A stretch of 64,000 nt of DNA from Psettodes erumei (taxonomy: Eukaryota > Chordata > Actinopteri > Pleuronectiformes > Psettodidae), in the NCBI GenBank assembly GCA_016785225.1, contig JAFBJZ010000958.1, positions 1,029,001 to 1,093,000 of the forward strand, written 5' to 3'. The notes beneath the pieces were generated by a model. That model was given only the letters and a program-made list of their open reading frames with translations, had not been told where the DNA came from and searched no databases. Shown in pieces: positions 48,395 through 59,205 of the stretch (positions within the stretch are counted from its first letter, which is position 1; the number at the start of each line of letters is the position of its first letter). The translations under genes and the position numbers were made by a program.

Positions 48395-49470
48395 CTTTCT
48401 GTGTGTTTTTAGCGTTTGTCCGGAACCGGAGACGTTAAAAACATTTTAAATCCTACGACAGAAGATAAGATAATTTGCGGTGAGATCGAAAAACGCAACA
48501 AAGTACCGTAAACACGCTCACGTTCACGTCAGGCGGCGGCTGATCTCAGCTATGACGTCTATAACACACGGGCAATTATGAAATGTTGACGTTGCAGCGG
48601 TAAATAACGGAGGCGATCGCCCAAAAATCACTGACAAACAGCAATGTCACAAGGAAATAATATGAAATTCAGTGCAAGCCGGTTATTATTTTATGGCAAT
48701 AACTGGCCCCAGCGGGCGACTGGGACGTGCAAAGTAATTAATTAAACTAGTAGACAAATTATAACATCGGTTCAAACTCAATAAAACATCTTCTTTCCAT
48801 TCCAAAGCTTTGTGCTCTTTTTTTACACACGAACTTCACGGAGATTATTTATCACCACTTAGCACAAAACTTAAGAAGCATGCCATACATTGGCCAGGAC
48901 GGGGCAACGATTTCCCTCAAAGAATGAGAAACGAGAGGAACCCTGTACTGCATATCCAGAAGAAAGGTTTTTCACGTACAGTCCTTGTATTACCACCAAA
49001 ACACAAAACACCAAAACACATATTACTGATTGACAGTTTGTCACATGTTGATAGTGACAATGTGCCCCTGTATCTTTTTATGATAATAAAAATATTCTCA
49101 GGTATATTACATGACCTTCTTCAGCAGAAGGAGTTTGCCCAGTTTTCACTGAACTAAAGTTGTTCATATTATTTATTATTCATTTATGCATTATATTTCT
49201 TTTTTGTTATCATCCTGGAGCTCTAGAAATTGTAGTCTTGCACTGCTTGTTACTTGATACCACTTTTCACAGTCACTGAAACTGGCTTTCTCTCCTTGAT
49301 TGAGTAGCAGCTACCTAATCACTTATGGCTTCTTACACAGCACACGTGATTGTATTGTTTCTTGCTCGCTACAGCTCGTGGCTTCATCTTGTGGGGTTCC
49401 CTTTACATTAGCGATCCAGAGCAGTTTTCTTTTTATGACTTTTTTATGCTCTATTTGATACTGCTGTGTT
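48395..49470. other. Intergenic, no gene recognised
   Basis: AT-rich sequence. The longest open frame (48810-49157, plus) does not resemble any protein I know and has no supporting context. Confidence 0.5.
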
Positions 49471-50466
49471 AGTTCTTTTTCATAATATTTCGCTCGATGT
49501 GTCACTATGGGATGTACGCCTCGCTGCAGCCCTCAGAAGCATTAATCTCATTACGCCAATCACCTTAAATAGTTCATGCTGATGGCACCGTGTCATTCAA
49601 ACACCTCTTCTCACACGGAGCATATCTTGTGTCCAGGGCTGGCTAGCTAAACTGTCCAAAGACAGATCTTATTTGGTTTCCGTCACTGGGCGCTACTTGC
49701 CTTGGACATTTTACTGCTTTGTCGTTCAGACCAGACCGAATTCAGTGCTTTCTCTGCCCTTCACGGCCTGGTCAGCACTGTCCTCGACACCTCACCATGG
49801 TGCTTGAGCAACGAGTATCAGCACACCAGTTGATCTCTTGGTTTTTTCTTAACGGTGCAAACTGTGTTGTCTGCCTCGACTCCCTGCATGCACACCAGTT
49901 TGCGAGGAGTGGAGGCTAAAACCCCTCACACCAGAGGGCTCGGAGACTCTGGGGCCCATCCCCGTCGCTGTGGGAACGTGATTTCGTGCAAAGATCCACA
50001 CCAGGTCTGCTCGAGCTGCCTGGGGCTGCAACATGCCCGGCTAGCTATCGACATCCCCGGTTCGTGCCAACACTGTGTGGTGTTCACAGTCAACCCCCTT
50101 TCGGAAAACTGCGGCTTTCCCCAGGGCGGAGGCTGTGAGGTCCCCGCCGCTGCGCTGTTCTCCTGGGTGCACAGCGCTGCCGCCCGGGGGCCGTGTCATT
50201 CCACCACAAGAGGGCGTCACCGCACCGCTGCTGGGCCCTCTCATGGTGGAAGGGCTGCGGTGTGTCAACACTCTCCCTCAGGTGGGAGAGATGGGCCGCA
50301 CTCGCAGCTCCGTCCTGGGTGTTAAGGACGATCTTGAGGGGATACAGGCTACAGTTTGCCGCTGTTCCCCCGCGATTCGCCAGTATAATATATTCCCAGG
50401 CTCAGCGAGAGTCAGCTCATGTTTTACAGGAGGAAATCCTCTCACTGTTAAACAAAGGAGCAATCT

Positions 50467-50760
50467 GTGTTGTCCCTCCCCACACACTGTCAGAGCAGTT
50501 TTTACTCCAGGTATTTTCTGGAGGGGGAGAGCGGTATTCGCCCTATCCTGGCTCTGCGGGCTCTGAACAAATATCTCAGGAAATACAAGTTCAGGATGCT
50601 TACACATGCATCCCTGCTGTGTCTTGTGCGACAGAACGATTGGTTCACTTCTGTCGATCTGAGAGACGTGTATTTCCACATCCCGATCTATCCTCCCCAC
50701 AGAAAGTATCTGAGGTTCGCTTTGGCTGCTTTTGGCGCAATCAGAGCAGGAAGCCAGGGC
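50467..50760 (+). pseudogene. DIRS reverse transcriptase, N-terminal part
   Basis: Readable family landmarks: RPILALRALNKYLRKYKF, LTHASLLCLVRQNDWFTSVD and FHIPIYPPHRKYLRFAL. The YLDD-type catalytic palm expected next is absent, because the L1-type fragment has replaced it. Not functional. Confidence 0.82.
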
Positions 50761-50810
50761 ACACGCGTACAGTTTTTCCCTCAGTACCACCAAGTCTACA
50801 GTGGGAGGAG

Positions 50811-51560
50811 CTTCTAAACCACGACCACCTTCAGAAATCACTCATCTCTAAAGTTTATGATGAAATCCTGTCTTTTGATTGCTCTCCAGTTACTAGAGTC
50901 AAGGCTGCTTGGGAACAAGAACTGGGTCTACATCATCTCCATCTACTGGTGGGACACTGCTCTGAATAAAATTTAAACAAGCTCCCCTGTGCTCGTCTCA
51001 CACTCATACAGTTTAAAGTATTGTTTAGAGTCCATTATTCCAAAACTCATCTGTCACAGATGTATCCCAACATCACTAACAAACGCGACAAATGCCATGC
51101 CTCGTCTTGCAACTTAACTCATATGTTTTACCCTTGTTCGTTACTTTCTCACTTCTGGCAGAATTATTTTGATACCATGTCAAAAATACTTTCAATGACC
51201 ATAAAAGTCTCCCCCCATGTCGCCATATTCAGGCTCCCACAAGACCATAACCGGTTTACCTCTACCCAATTAGAAAAATAAATAGCTTCCCTTCTTAACA
51301 TTTTTTCACTCTCTTCAGTCTCTCCCTCCTGAACCTCCCCCTTTTTTCTTTTTCTTCTTATCTTTATTATTATTATTTATTTATTTTTCTCTTCTCCTGT
51401 CTTTTGGCTTCCCTTGAATGTTTGGTTATACCCTGTAGCTAAAACACTTATTCACTTATTACATTCAAGAATCATCAGTTACTCGTTTATTTATTTAGTT
51501 TATTTAATTTTTTTTTTTTATTTGATTTGCACATTGTTTGTTTATCGCACAGTCATGTTC
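50811..51560 (+). mobile_element. L1-type LINE 3' fragment inside DIRS
   Basis: Encodes the end of an L1-like ORF2: FKVLFRVHYSKTHLSQMYPN, CDKCHASSCNLTHMF-like Cys/His cluster and SPHVAIFRLP, then stop codons and an AT-rich tail. The same fragment, at the same place in DIRS sequence, occurs at 61773-62520. Confidence 0.8.
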
Positions 51561-51567
51561 CTATTGA

Positions 51568-52258
51568 GAAAGCTTTCAGGACATGTCTTGCGTTTTTTCA
51601 TCCAGGCAAGTCTGTTCCATTCAGATTGTGTCTTCGGTTACTCGGGCTGATAGCATCTGCCACCCTCGTAGTCCGTTTCGGTTGCCTCAACATGAGGGAA
51701 TTCCAGCTTTGGGTGGCCTCATGCGGGCTGGATCCCGTGTGCCATGGCTCGTGGAGGGTGATGGTCACACTGGGGTGCGCCAGGGCGCTGCACCACTGGC
51801 AGGCCCCGCCCTTTCTGACACAAGGGGTGCCCATGGGCTCCGTCTTGTCCAGGAAGGTGGTCACTACGGACGCCAGCCTGACAAGTTGGGGCGGAATTCA
51901 CGAGGGTTGATCCGTGGGGGGCTCCTGGAGTGTGGACCTCCAGCGGTCTCACATAAATTTTCTGGAACTTTCAGCGGTGTTCCTCACCCTGAAACATTTC
52001 CTTCCGTCTCTCATGGGTCATCATGTCCTGGTGAGGACGGACAATACAACAATGGTAGCATACATCAATCGTCAAGGGGGGCTGCGCTCCTGTCAGTTGC
52101 ACATGCCGGCACGCAAACTGATCCTGTGGAGCTCCATCTCCTCTTGGATATATCGGTTGCTGTGCGCTCAGCCCTGGCAGCTCCCACTGCGCAGGGACCT
52201 GCTATCACAGGGGGGAGGGATGATCTTCCACCCGCACCTGGAATGCCTGGCACTGTGG
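51568..52258 (+). pseudogene. DIRS RT thumb and RNase H region
   Basis: Frame pieces read EKAFRTCLAFF, PMGSVLSRKVVTTDASLTSW (RNase H start), HINFLELSAVFLTLKHFLPS and VRTDNTTMVAYINRQGG, the standard DIRS order. A TGA after GGIHEG breaks the frame near 51912. Interrupted on the right by the LTR composite. Confidence 0.82.
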
Positions 52259-52714
52259 GTGTTACCGGCACCAGACCTGGGGGAAATCTGGACCAGCAGC
52301 AAGGGTTACACAGGCTAGGGAGCATTGTGTAGCCAATAGATACATGCACTAACTCATACCTGTGGATCAACAAACAAGTTAGCATGTTGCTCGTGCTCAG
52401 GCTTGTTTAGTCTGACTGCATAGAAATATAATTGTCCATAACTCACATACACATAAGCCACATACAATACAGTGAGGGCATCTCACCTTGCTCTGCTGGA
52501 CGCAGTCGCTACATTGACCTGGGTTTCAGATGTTGGTGGCTGAGGACGGGCTACAGCTGAGCAGGTGTCACCAGATGTCACACTGTCAGTAGGTTTCGCC
52601 ATTTGGGCCAAGTGTTTGGTTAGGGATGACACCTGCGCAGTCAGTTCTCTGATAGCAGCACGATTAGCCTGTAATTCAGCGTCAACTTTACTTTGCTTAG
52701 CCGAGTCACAACTG

Positions 52715-53865
52715 TCAAGTTACAGGTCGGTTCTTAGCCACTGAGCCAAGGCTTTTTAGTCTTTCTGCCTCCTCACTAGTCGACTTGGTGATTTCGTCTA
52801 AGAGAATGTCGTCACTAACCTGCAAGTCTGTGAGAAGAGGTTTAAGATCTCGTCGAACATGGCTGTTCTTCTCATTTAACCCTTGGTAAAGTGTGTGGAG
52901 AAAGGTGCCCTGAACGAGTTTTTTGTCATAGCTAAACTCAGCACCAGGCTGTTGTGACTCAAACAAAACACGTTGTTTCAACCCCATTATTTTGTACAAA
53001 AACTGGTGTGGGCTCACCTTATCTTGCTGTCTGGCATTACTTAGTTCTTGGAAAAGCTCAGTACTGCTTTTGTCTCTGATGTGGGCGTGGAGAAACCGCT
53101 TGAGCTCATCAACAGTCAAGTCACTTTTGTTTGTTAGCATCTCCCTGAATGTACCAGGTTTTATGACCTTAATCACAGTGCGAATTACCTCTGACCCAGT
53201 AAACCCTTCCTGCATCCCTTCATCTATCTGTTTACAAAGGTTACTGTAAGACATGTCAGACCCAACATCAGAGATTTGTCCACCATGTAGCTTAAATTCT
53301 CTGCGTGGAAGAAGGGCTGCAACCTCATTAACCCTCAGTACCTGATCTCCTAAACTGGAAGACAGACATAGCCACCATAGGGGATGACACCTGCCGTGAG
53401 CGGTCTTGTCGATGTAGAAGTGACCGAGTCCCTGGAAGGCAGACCACTGTCTCTGTCCAATGATTGGGGTGGTGGGGGATGAGTGTCTCTGTTCATCTGC
53501 GATGGTTGTGTAGGAGTGTCTGTGGTGAGTGTAGCTGACTGTCTACCTGAATGGTTGTGGTCAGGGTAAGGTGGAGTGGGGCATCGCTCTCGATGAACTG
53601 TCATTTCTCCAGCTGCCTGCCCTGCGTTGGGCGTGGTCTGGCAAGCTCCACTTCTTTCAGTATCCGTAACCAACAGATCACCCAGCATGTCGTCCAGGAG
53701 GAGGAGTTGGCTCATGCCTTCATCCTCCAGGGCACTCAATTCCTCGCTCTTTAGATAGTCAAAAATCAAGTCATACAGTTCTGGTTCACTGATGCCATCA
53801 ACATTGTGAGTGGCGCTTCCATCATTTATCAAATTCACAACTGCCAATAGCTGGTTTGCATTCAT
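52715..53865 (-). pseudogene. Retrotransposon gag-like protein, broken
   Basis: Two frames, 53865-53350 and 53254-52715, form one former gag-like protein. The N-terminal part begins MNANQLLAVVNL; the second holds the capsid-like stretch DELKRFLHAHIRDKSSTELF. It follows the minus-strand LTR at 53929-54583, so that LTR is its probable promoter. Assignment to Ty3/gypsy-like elements is a judgement from composition and layout, without a search. No pol sequence follows. Confidence 0.6.
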
Positions 53866-53928
53866 GGACGAAAGACTTTTCTGGATCTTGAATACCAGCA
53901 TCCGCCATGGGGTGACAGTGGCCATCAT

Positions 53929-54583
53929 TCTCACGGCGGTGTTTTTGGACCGGAAACTGCGGGAGACCAGAGGCACACAATTCGAGTTGTTTATTGGTTT
54001 CCAGCACGGAAAACAGCGCAGGGGAATAACCCTGAAGAGGCTGTAGGTGTAGTTCCGGGAGGTTGGCATAGACGTAGTCGTGATCGAGGAACGTAGCCGA
54101 GGTCGAGATCATGGTCAGGAACGTAGCCGTAGTCAGGGACGTAGCAGTGGTCGGAATCATGGACGGGAACGTTGCCGTGGTCAAGGACGTAGCCGAGGTC
54201 GAGATCATGGTCAGGAACGTAGCCATGGTCAGGGACGTAGCAGTGGTCGGAATCGTGGACAGGAACGTAGCCATGGTCAAGGACGTAGCAGTGGTCGGAG
54301 ATCGTGGTCAGGAACGTGGCCGTGGTCAGGGACGTAGCAGTGGTCGGAGTCGTGGTCAGGAACGTGGTCGTGGGCAATGAACGCTGGATGTCGCAAGGCA
54401 ATCATCTGGCAACTGAGTGACTGGAGAGCTGGGCTTATGTAGGGGGATGTGCTGATTTGCAGATGAGTGTCAGGTGTGTCTCATCTGCTAGTTATGGCCG
54501 GCCATGCCTCCTGCCACCACCTGGGAGTAAGAGAGAAGAGAGAGAGGCAAACCAGAAAGGGACGCCCATCCTGGGCCGTCACA
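53929..54583 (-). repeat. LTR (minus orientation) with 48-bp minisatellite
   Basis: On the minus strand it begins TGTGACGGCCCAGG and ends near GCCGTGAGA, about 655 bp. Inside are a run of 48-bp repeat units (12+18+18 bp sub-units, plus-strand 54077-54380) and a polyadenylation-type AATAAA near its end. It is the mirror of the LTR starting at 54598. Confidence 0.7.
54077..54380. repeat. 48-bp minisatellite
   Basis: About six units of 48 bp, each made of one 12-bp and two 18-bp sub-units of the kind gtcaggaacgtagccgtg. All periods are multiples of three, so several reading frames stay open by chance. Confidence 0.85.
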
Positions 54584-54597
54584 CATTATGACGTTAC

Positions 54598-55120
54598 TGT
54601 GAGGGCCCAGGATGGGCGTGGTTTTCCGGGTTGCCTCTCCCTCTCTCCTCCCTTGCTCTCAGGTGTTGACAGGAGGCGTGGCTGGTTCCCCGACAGGCAG
54701 ACGAGACACACCTGACACTCACCTGGCAATCAGCACACCACCTTTAAAAGCCTTGCTCTCCATTCACTGGGTGCCAGATGATTGTCCTGCAACATCCCGC
54801 GTTCTTTGCCCACGACCACGACTACGTTCCTGACCACAATTCCGACCACTGCTACAGCTCGACCACGACTACGTGCCTGACCACGATTCCCACCACGGCT
54901 ACATCTTTGACCACGTCTACATCGCTGACCACGATCTTGACCTCGGCTACGTACTCGACCACGACTACGTCTACGCCAACTGCTCGGAAGAGTCGGCACC
55001 AGCAACACCACGTGTGCGACTCTTCAGGGATTATTCTTGCGCTGTTTTCCTCGCTGGAAACCAATAAAGAATTGAACTGTGTGTCTCTGGTCTCCTGCAC
55101 TTCTTGGTCCGAAAGCACCG
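54598..55120 (+). repeat. LTR (plus orientation), same family
   Basis: Begins TGTGAGGGCCCAGG, contains a tttaaaagcc TATA-like box near 54744, a shorter run of the same minisatellite (54806-54975) and an ataaagaatt polyadenylation-type signal near 55060. A partial third copy lies at 57124-57256. Confidence 0.7.
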
Positions 55121-55192
55121 CCAGAGCGACGGAGTACGTCGGGGCTCACCCAGCGGAGACTACACGTCTACGACCCAGTGCGGAGGAGCCCA

Positions 55193-55585
55193 TGCAGCTG
55201 GGTCGGACCCGACTGTAGTCCGCGGAGCGACAAACAACGCCGCAACCGCCTGGGGCTATGTTTTTATTGCGGCCAGGGGGAACACCTCCGGGCCGGGTGT
55301 CTGGACTTACCCCAGCAGCGGCGCTCCCCAACCAGCGAAGCCTCACCAGAGAGCCAGTCTGCCGAGTCCTCGTCCCCCTTGGAAAAGAAAAGAATCCACG
55401 TTGAAGGTATGCTGCGCTGGCCGGATGCGGATCTGGCCGTCCAGGTACTGGTAGACTCGGGAGCCGATGACAGCTTCATTGATGAGGAAATGGTCATTCA
55501 AGCGAACATTCCCACGGTAACCCTTGCGAGCCCAAAAGAGTTGTTGGCATTAGACGGCCGGCATTTAGCCAGGTTAACCCTCTAA
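55193..55585 (+). pseudogene. Retrotransposon gag zinc knuckle and protease, truncated
   Basis: The frame contains one CCHC knuckle (CFYCGQGEHLRAGC) and an aspartic protease active site (VLVDSGADDSFID). It stops where the LINE tail begins at 55586. Most of gag before the knuckle is missing, so the element was already deleted before the LINE arrived. Confidence 0.75.
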
Positions 55586-57118
55586 TCAGAATCAGAATCA
55601 GAATCAGTTTTATTGCCAAGTAATTTGCATTACAAGGAATTTGTCCTGATTTGATGGTGCTTTATATAAAAAAGGAGAGACAAACATAAACATAGAATGA
55701 GCATAAACATGTGAAGTGTGCAATAAACATAACCTAGGCATAAATAGAAAAAGCTGTATACATACATACATATATTTACACAGGTAGTGCAGGTAGTGGT
55801 GTGAAGAATAAGTGTCCAGTGAAGGGGTGGGGCGTTAATATAACGCATATTGACTTGGGGGGATGGACGTTAATATAACGTATTGAAAAGACTAAAACAG
55901 ACTTAGGTTTTATTCCAGAGCCTGATGGCAGAGGGGTAGAAGCTGTCCTTGTGACGGGAGGTTTTGGTCCTGATGGACCGCAGCCTCCGTCCAGAGGGAG
56001 AGAGGGAGAGTAGGCAGTGTCCGGGGTGAGAGGGGTCAGCAGCTATTTTCCTTGCTCTCCTCAGGGTCCTGGAGGAGTAAAGTTCTGGGAGAGAAGGGAG
56101 GTTGCAGCCGATCACCCTTTCAGCGGTTCGTATGATACGCTGCAGTCTGCACCTGTCCTTGGCAGAGGCAGCAGTGTACCAGACGGTGATGGAGGAGGTG
56201 AGGATGGACTCAATGATGGCACTGTAGAAGTGGACCAGCATTGTCTGTGGCAGTTTGAACTTCTCAGGAAGTACATCCTCTGCTGAGCTTTCTTGATGAT
56301 TGGGGGGAGCTGATGTTCTGAAGTCTATTCTCATCTCCACTGCTTGGAAGCATTGAGCCACCTGAGGTCCTGTAGGCAGATTCGTCCTCATTGGAGATGA
56401 TCCCTGGATGTTTACTGGCGTTAATGGGGATGCTTTCCTCTGGAAGTTAACTATCATCTCTTTTGTCTTGCTGGTGTTGAGCTGAAGATGGTTGAGCTCA
56501 CTCCAGCTGACAAAGTCCCTGATGACAGTCCTGTATTCCACATCGTTCCCCTCATAAGCACAGCTGGCAATCATCGGAGAACTTCTGGATGCGGCACTGT
56601 GTGGTGTTGTGGGTGAAGTCCGACGTGTAGAGGGTGAAGAGGAAGGGGGAGAGCACTGTACCCTGAGGGGCACCAGTGCTGCTAAGCACCGCGTCAGACA
56701 CACATTGATGGAGCCTCACATACTGTGGTCTGTTGGTGAGGTAGTCAGTAATCCAAGCAGCCAGGTGTTGGTCTACTCCCACACTTTCCATCTTCCCTCT
56801 AAGCAGTGCTGGCTGGATAGTGTTAAAAGCGCTGGAGAAGTCAAAAAACATTATCCTCACAGCGCTCCCACTGTCCTCCAAGTGTAGCAGTGATCTATGC
56901 AGCAGGTAGATCACTGCATCGTCCACCCCAATCCCAGGACGGTAAGCAAACTGCAGGGGGTCCAGCTGAGTGCCCACCAGGGATCGCAGGTGCCGAAGGA
57001 TGATCCTCTCCATGGTCTTCATCAGGTGAGAAGTCAAGGCAACAGGTCAAAACTGGTTAGGCTCCTTGGGGCGAGGTGTCTTTGGTACTAGTACCACACA
57101 GGAGGTCTTCCACAGGGC
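55586..57118 (-). mobile_element. LINE of L2/CR1/Rex1 type
   Basis: The 3' end at 55586 has a microsatellite-like tail (TGATTC units on the minus strand), as is usual for this superfamily. The minus strand encodes reverse transcriptase followed by the C-terminal region, and the 5' end is truncated near 57118. Confidence 0.8.
55903..57037 (-). pseudogene. L2/Rex1-like reverse transcriptase, broken
   Basis: The upstream frame (57037-56552) has FAYRPGIGVDDAVIYLLH, IMFFDFSSAFNTIQPALLRG and STGAPQGTVLSPFLFTLYTS, and reaches the catalytic FSDD. The downstream frame (56703-55903) has SILTSSITVWYTA and ADPSHPGHCLLSLSPSGRR. The frames overlap around 56560, so a frameshift separates them. Confidence 0.8.
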
Positions 57119-57123
57119 TGGGA

Positions 57124-57256
57124 CTTGCAACACCACGTGTGCGACTCTTCAGGGATTATTCTTGCGCTGTTTTCCTCACTGGAAACCACTAAAGAATCGA
57201 ACTGTGTGTCTCTGGTCTCCTGCACTTCTTGGTCCGAAAGCACCGCCGTGTCAGTT
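57124..57256 (+). repeat. Partial LTR of the minisatellite-LTR family
   Basis: Nearly identical to 55004-55131 (caacaccacgtgtgcgactc onward), the end part of that LTR. It resumes immediately after the LINE 5' end. Confidence 0.75.
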
Positions 57257-57392
57257 ACCCTAGTGACTTTGGCTCTCTGGATGACACACTGGGCTGCAGC
57301 CTTCCCTGAAGCTTCCGACACAGGTTCACGTCGTCACGGCACTCACTTCACCAGGTGGTAGTGCTAGAAGATCCCGGACAAGCACCCAATTG

Positions 57393-58594
57393 TTACCGGC
57401 ACCAGACCTAGGGGAAATGTGGACCAGCAGCAAGGGTTACACAGGCTAGGGAGCATTGTGTAGCCAATAGATACATGCACTAACTCATACCTGTGGATGA
57501 ATGTAGGATGGATGTATGCTAAGGTGACCACAGTTCCTACAACAGATTTCAGGTGGTGCATGTGTTGTAGAGCCTGACAGCGGTTGGGATGAAGGACCTG
57601 CGCAACCTCTCCTTCTTACACCGTGGGTGTAACAGTCTACTGCTGAAGGAGCTGCTCAGGGACCCCACCATTTCATGTAGGGGGAGAGAGGTGTTGTCCA
57701 TGATGGATGTCAGCTTAGCTAACATCCTTCTCTCCCCCACTTCCTGGGGCGCGGTGTCTTTGGTACTGGTACCACACAGGAGGTCTTCCACAGGGCTGGG
57801 ACTTTCTCCAGGCTCAGGCTTGCATGCACATGCACTAACTCATACCTGTGGATCAACAAAGGAGGACACGAGTTAGCATGTTGCTCGTGCTCAGGCTTGT
57901 TTATTCTGACTGCATAGAAATATAATTGTCCGTAACTCAAAATAATTCAACATATTTATATCCACAAAAATTAGCTGAACACCAAATGTAATATGTACCC
58001 CAAAATAAAACATCTCGAAACACACAACCAACATCAACTCACATAACATATGTACAATCCTACTTACACTCATACACTAACATCTTATAACATAGCTACA
58101 TTTTTATTACCATTGTTCACACTCTCCCGCACACACACACTTGAACAAAATGGCGGTCCCGCGCTATGAACGCTAACGTAGTTCGAACCTCACATTTCTT
58201 TCATCAGAGCTGCTAAACCGCTGGCTGATAATTTCAACAATAGCTCCCACATTTACTACTACCAACTACTATCAATGCAGAAATATGAGTTTTACCATAC
58301 CTGTGGATCAACAAAGGAAGACACGAGTTAGCATGTTGCTCGTGCTCAGGCTTGTTTATTCTGACTGTGCATGAGCTGAGCCCAGCAGCTACAGTCTCCC
58401 GAGTGGATCCACAGCGGCACTACAGCACCATCTATATAAGTAATTAGGTATTACTTGCTGTCTATGAAGACATCCAAGTGTCCCTTAAATATATGTCCAA
58501 ACAAATGTCAGCACAATTCAATTATTAATGAAAAATTAGGGGGGGTGCCTGTTTACACAAAGAAACTAAATGTAGCATTTTCCAACCTACTACA
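57393..58594. repeat. Right terminal repeat of the LTR composite, interrupted
   Basis: Starts tgttaccggcaccagacct as at 52260 and shares the ttacacaggctagggagc, cctgtggat and gttagcatgttgctcgtg segments with it. A LINE-derived piece (57560-57800) interrupts it. The cctgtggatcaac...gttagcatg block occurs twice more (57847 and 58303). Confidence 0.6.
57560..57800 (-). mobile_element. Chimeric LINE fragment
   Basis: One end reads a reverse transcriptase N-side motif (ALWKTSCVVPVPKTPRP). The other reads a C-terminal motif (SSFSSRLLHPRCKKERLRRS, SFIPTAVRLYN). These lie far apart in an intact L2-type LINE, so the fragment is internally deleted or joined from two elements. Confidence 0.6.
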
Positions 58595-59070
58595 TGGGCT
58601 TGGTCCCCGAGTGGCTTCATTTGTTGGCTGTGAGACTGTCACAGCGTGTGATTTCCACTATACAAAGTGCTCGGGCCTCCTCCACTAGGTCTTTGTATGA
58701 CTGTACGTGGAGAGTGTTTGAAGGGTGGTGTCACAGAAATGGCCACGTTCCTTTTCAGTGTCCTGTGGGTGTGATATTGATATTGATATTGCGAAATATT
58801 ATGAAAGAGCACTTTAAGTTATTTACATAACCCCGGGTTCTCAGAGTAATATGAGCGAAATGTCTCACCAGACAACCCTTCTTGCTTGGCCGAGTGAGAA
58901 GAGGTGCTTATCTTGAATGACGTGGTGCCGTGAACATGAACTATTTAAGGTGGGTGGGACCACCAGGGGAGGAGGGACACATTCACCAGCCAATCAGGAT
59001 TGGCATAATGAGATTAATGCCTCTGAGGGCTACAGCGAAGCATGCATCCCATAGTGAGACATCTCACTCA
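58595..59070 (+). mobile_element. DIRS-type retrotransposon, right part
   Basis: Resumes the DIRS sequence exactly where 52259 stops, judged against the uninterrupted copy at 63230. It holds the start of the tyrosine recombinase region, then jumps over about 420 bp present in that copy (junction near 58778). It ends in the terminal inverted region near 59070. Confidence 0.8.
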
Positions 59071-59112
59071 TAAATTTTTCCTGTGTTGAAACAGGAGGTC
59101 ACATATGTGACA

Positions 59113-59205
59113 TTACACAAACTCTTTCACAGTTAAGGGGGAAATGTATTCTGAGTGCCGCACTCCAAAGGAAAAGCTCGGAGCCTTTCTTGTCGTGATG
59201 GTCAC
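59113..59205 (-). CDS. odf3b: odf3b-like coding exon 6 (stop)
   Basis: 93 nt, phase 0, ending TAA: VTITTRKAPSFSFGVRHSEY then ISPLTVKEFV. Acceptor CCTCTTCCCAG. Confidence 0.9.
   Translation of the reverse strand: MTITTRKAPSFSFGVRHSEYISPLTVKEFV

Larger units (their letters stand above)
49471..52259 (+). mobile_element. DIRS-type retrotransposon, left part
   Basis: Begins with an inverted terminal region (49471-49620) that is the complement of the right end at about 58790-59070. Landmarks include atttcgctcgatgtgtcactatggg, described here by position. Then come gag-like and reverse transcriptase remnants with several breaks. After these an L1-type fragment occupies 50811 to about 51560, followed by the RNase H region. 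The part stops at 52259, exactly where the LTR composite begins; the matching right part resumes at 58595. Confidence 0.85.
52260..58594. mobile_element. LTR-type composite inserted into DIRS
   Basis: 6335 bp starting tgttaccggcaccagacct and ending ctactaca (TG...CA), flanked by TGGG on both sides (52256-52259 and 58595-58598). The start sequence recurs at 57393, and the two stretches stay alike for about 100 bp and again downstream, so they look like the two LTRs of one element. The interior is a mosaic: gag pieces on the minus strand, two head-to-head LTRs of a second family, a gag-protease piece on the plus strand, and L2/Rex1-like LINE sequence. I could not assign the interior to a single element. 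Confidence 0.65.

Noticed and set aside
48810..49157. 115-codon plus-strand frame
   Set aside because: No recognisable motif, no repeat of it elsewhere, no splice or promoter context; kept only as intergenic.
51583..52332. 249-codon plus-strand frame without known similarity
   Set aside because: Alternate frame over the DIRS RNase H region; the correct frame carries the family motifs.
54077..54380. Possible CRISPR-like array of regular repeats
   Set aside because: Tandem units of 48 bp with no unique spacers, inside an LTR of a eukaryotic element. It is a minisatellite.
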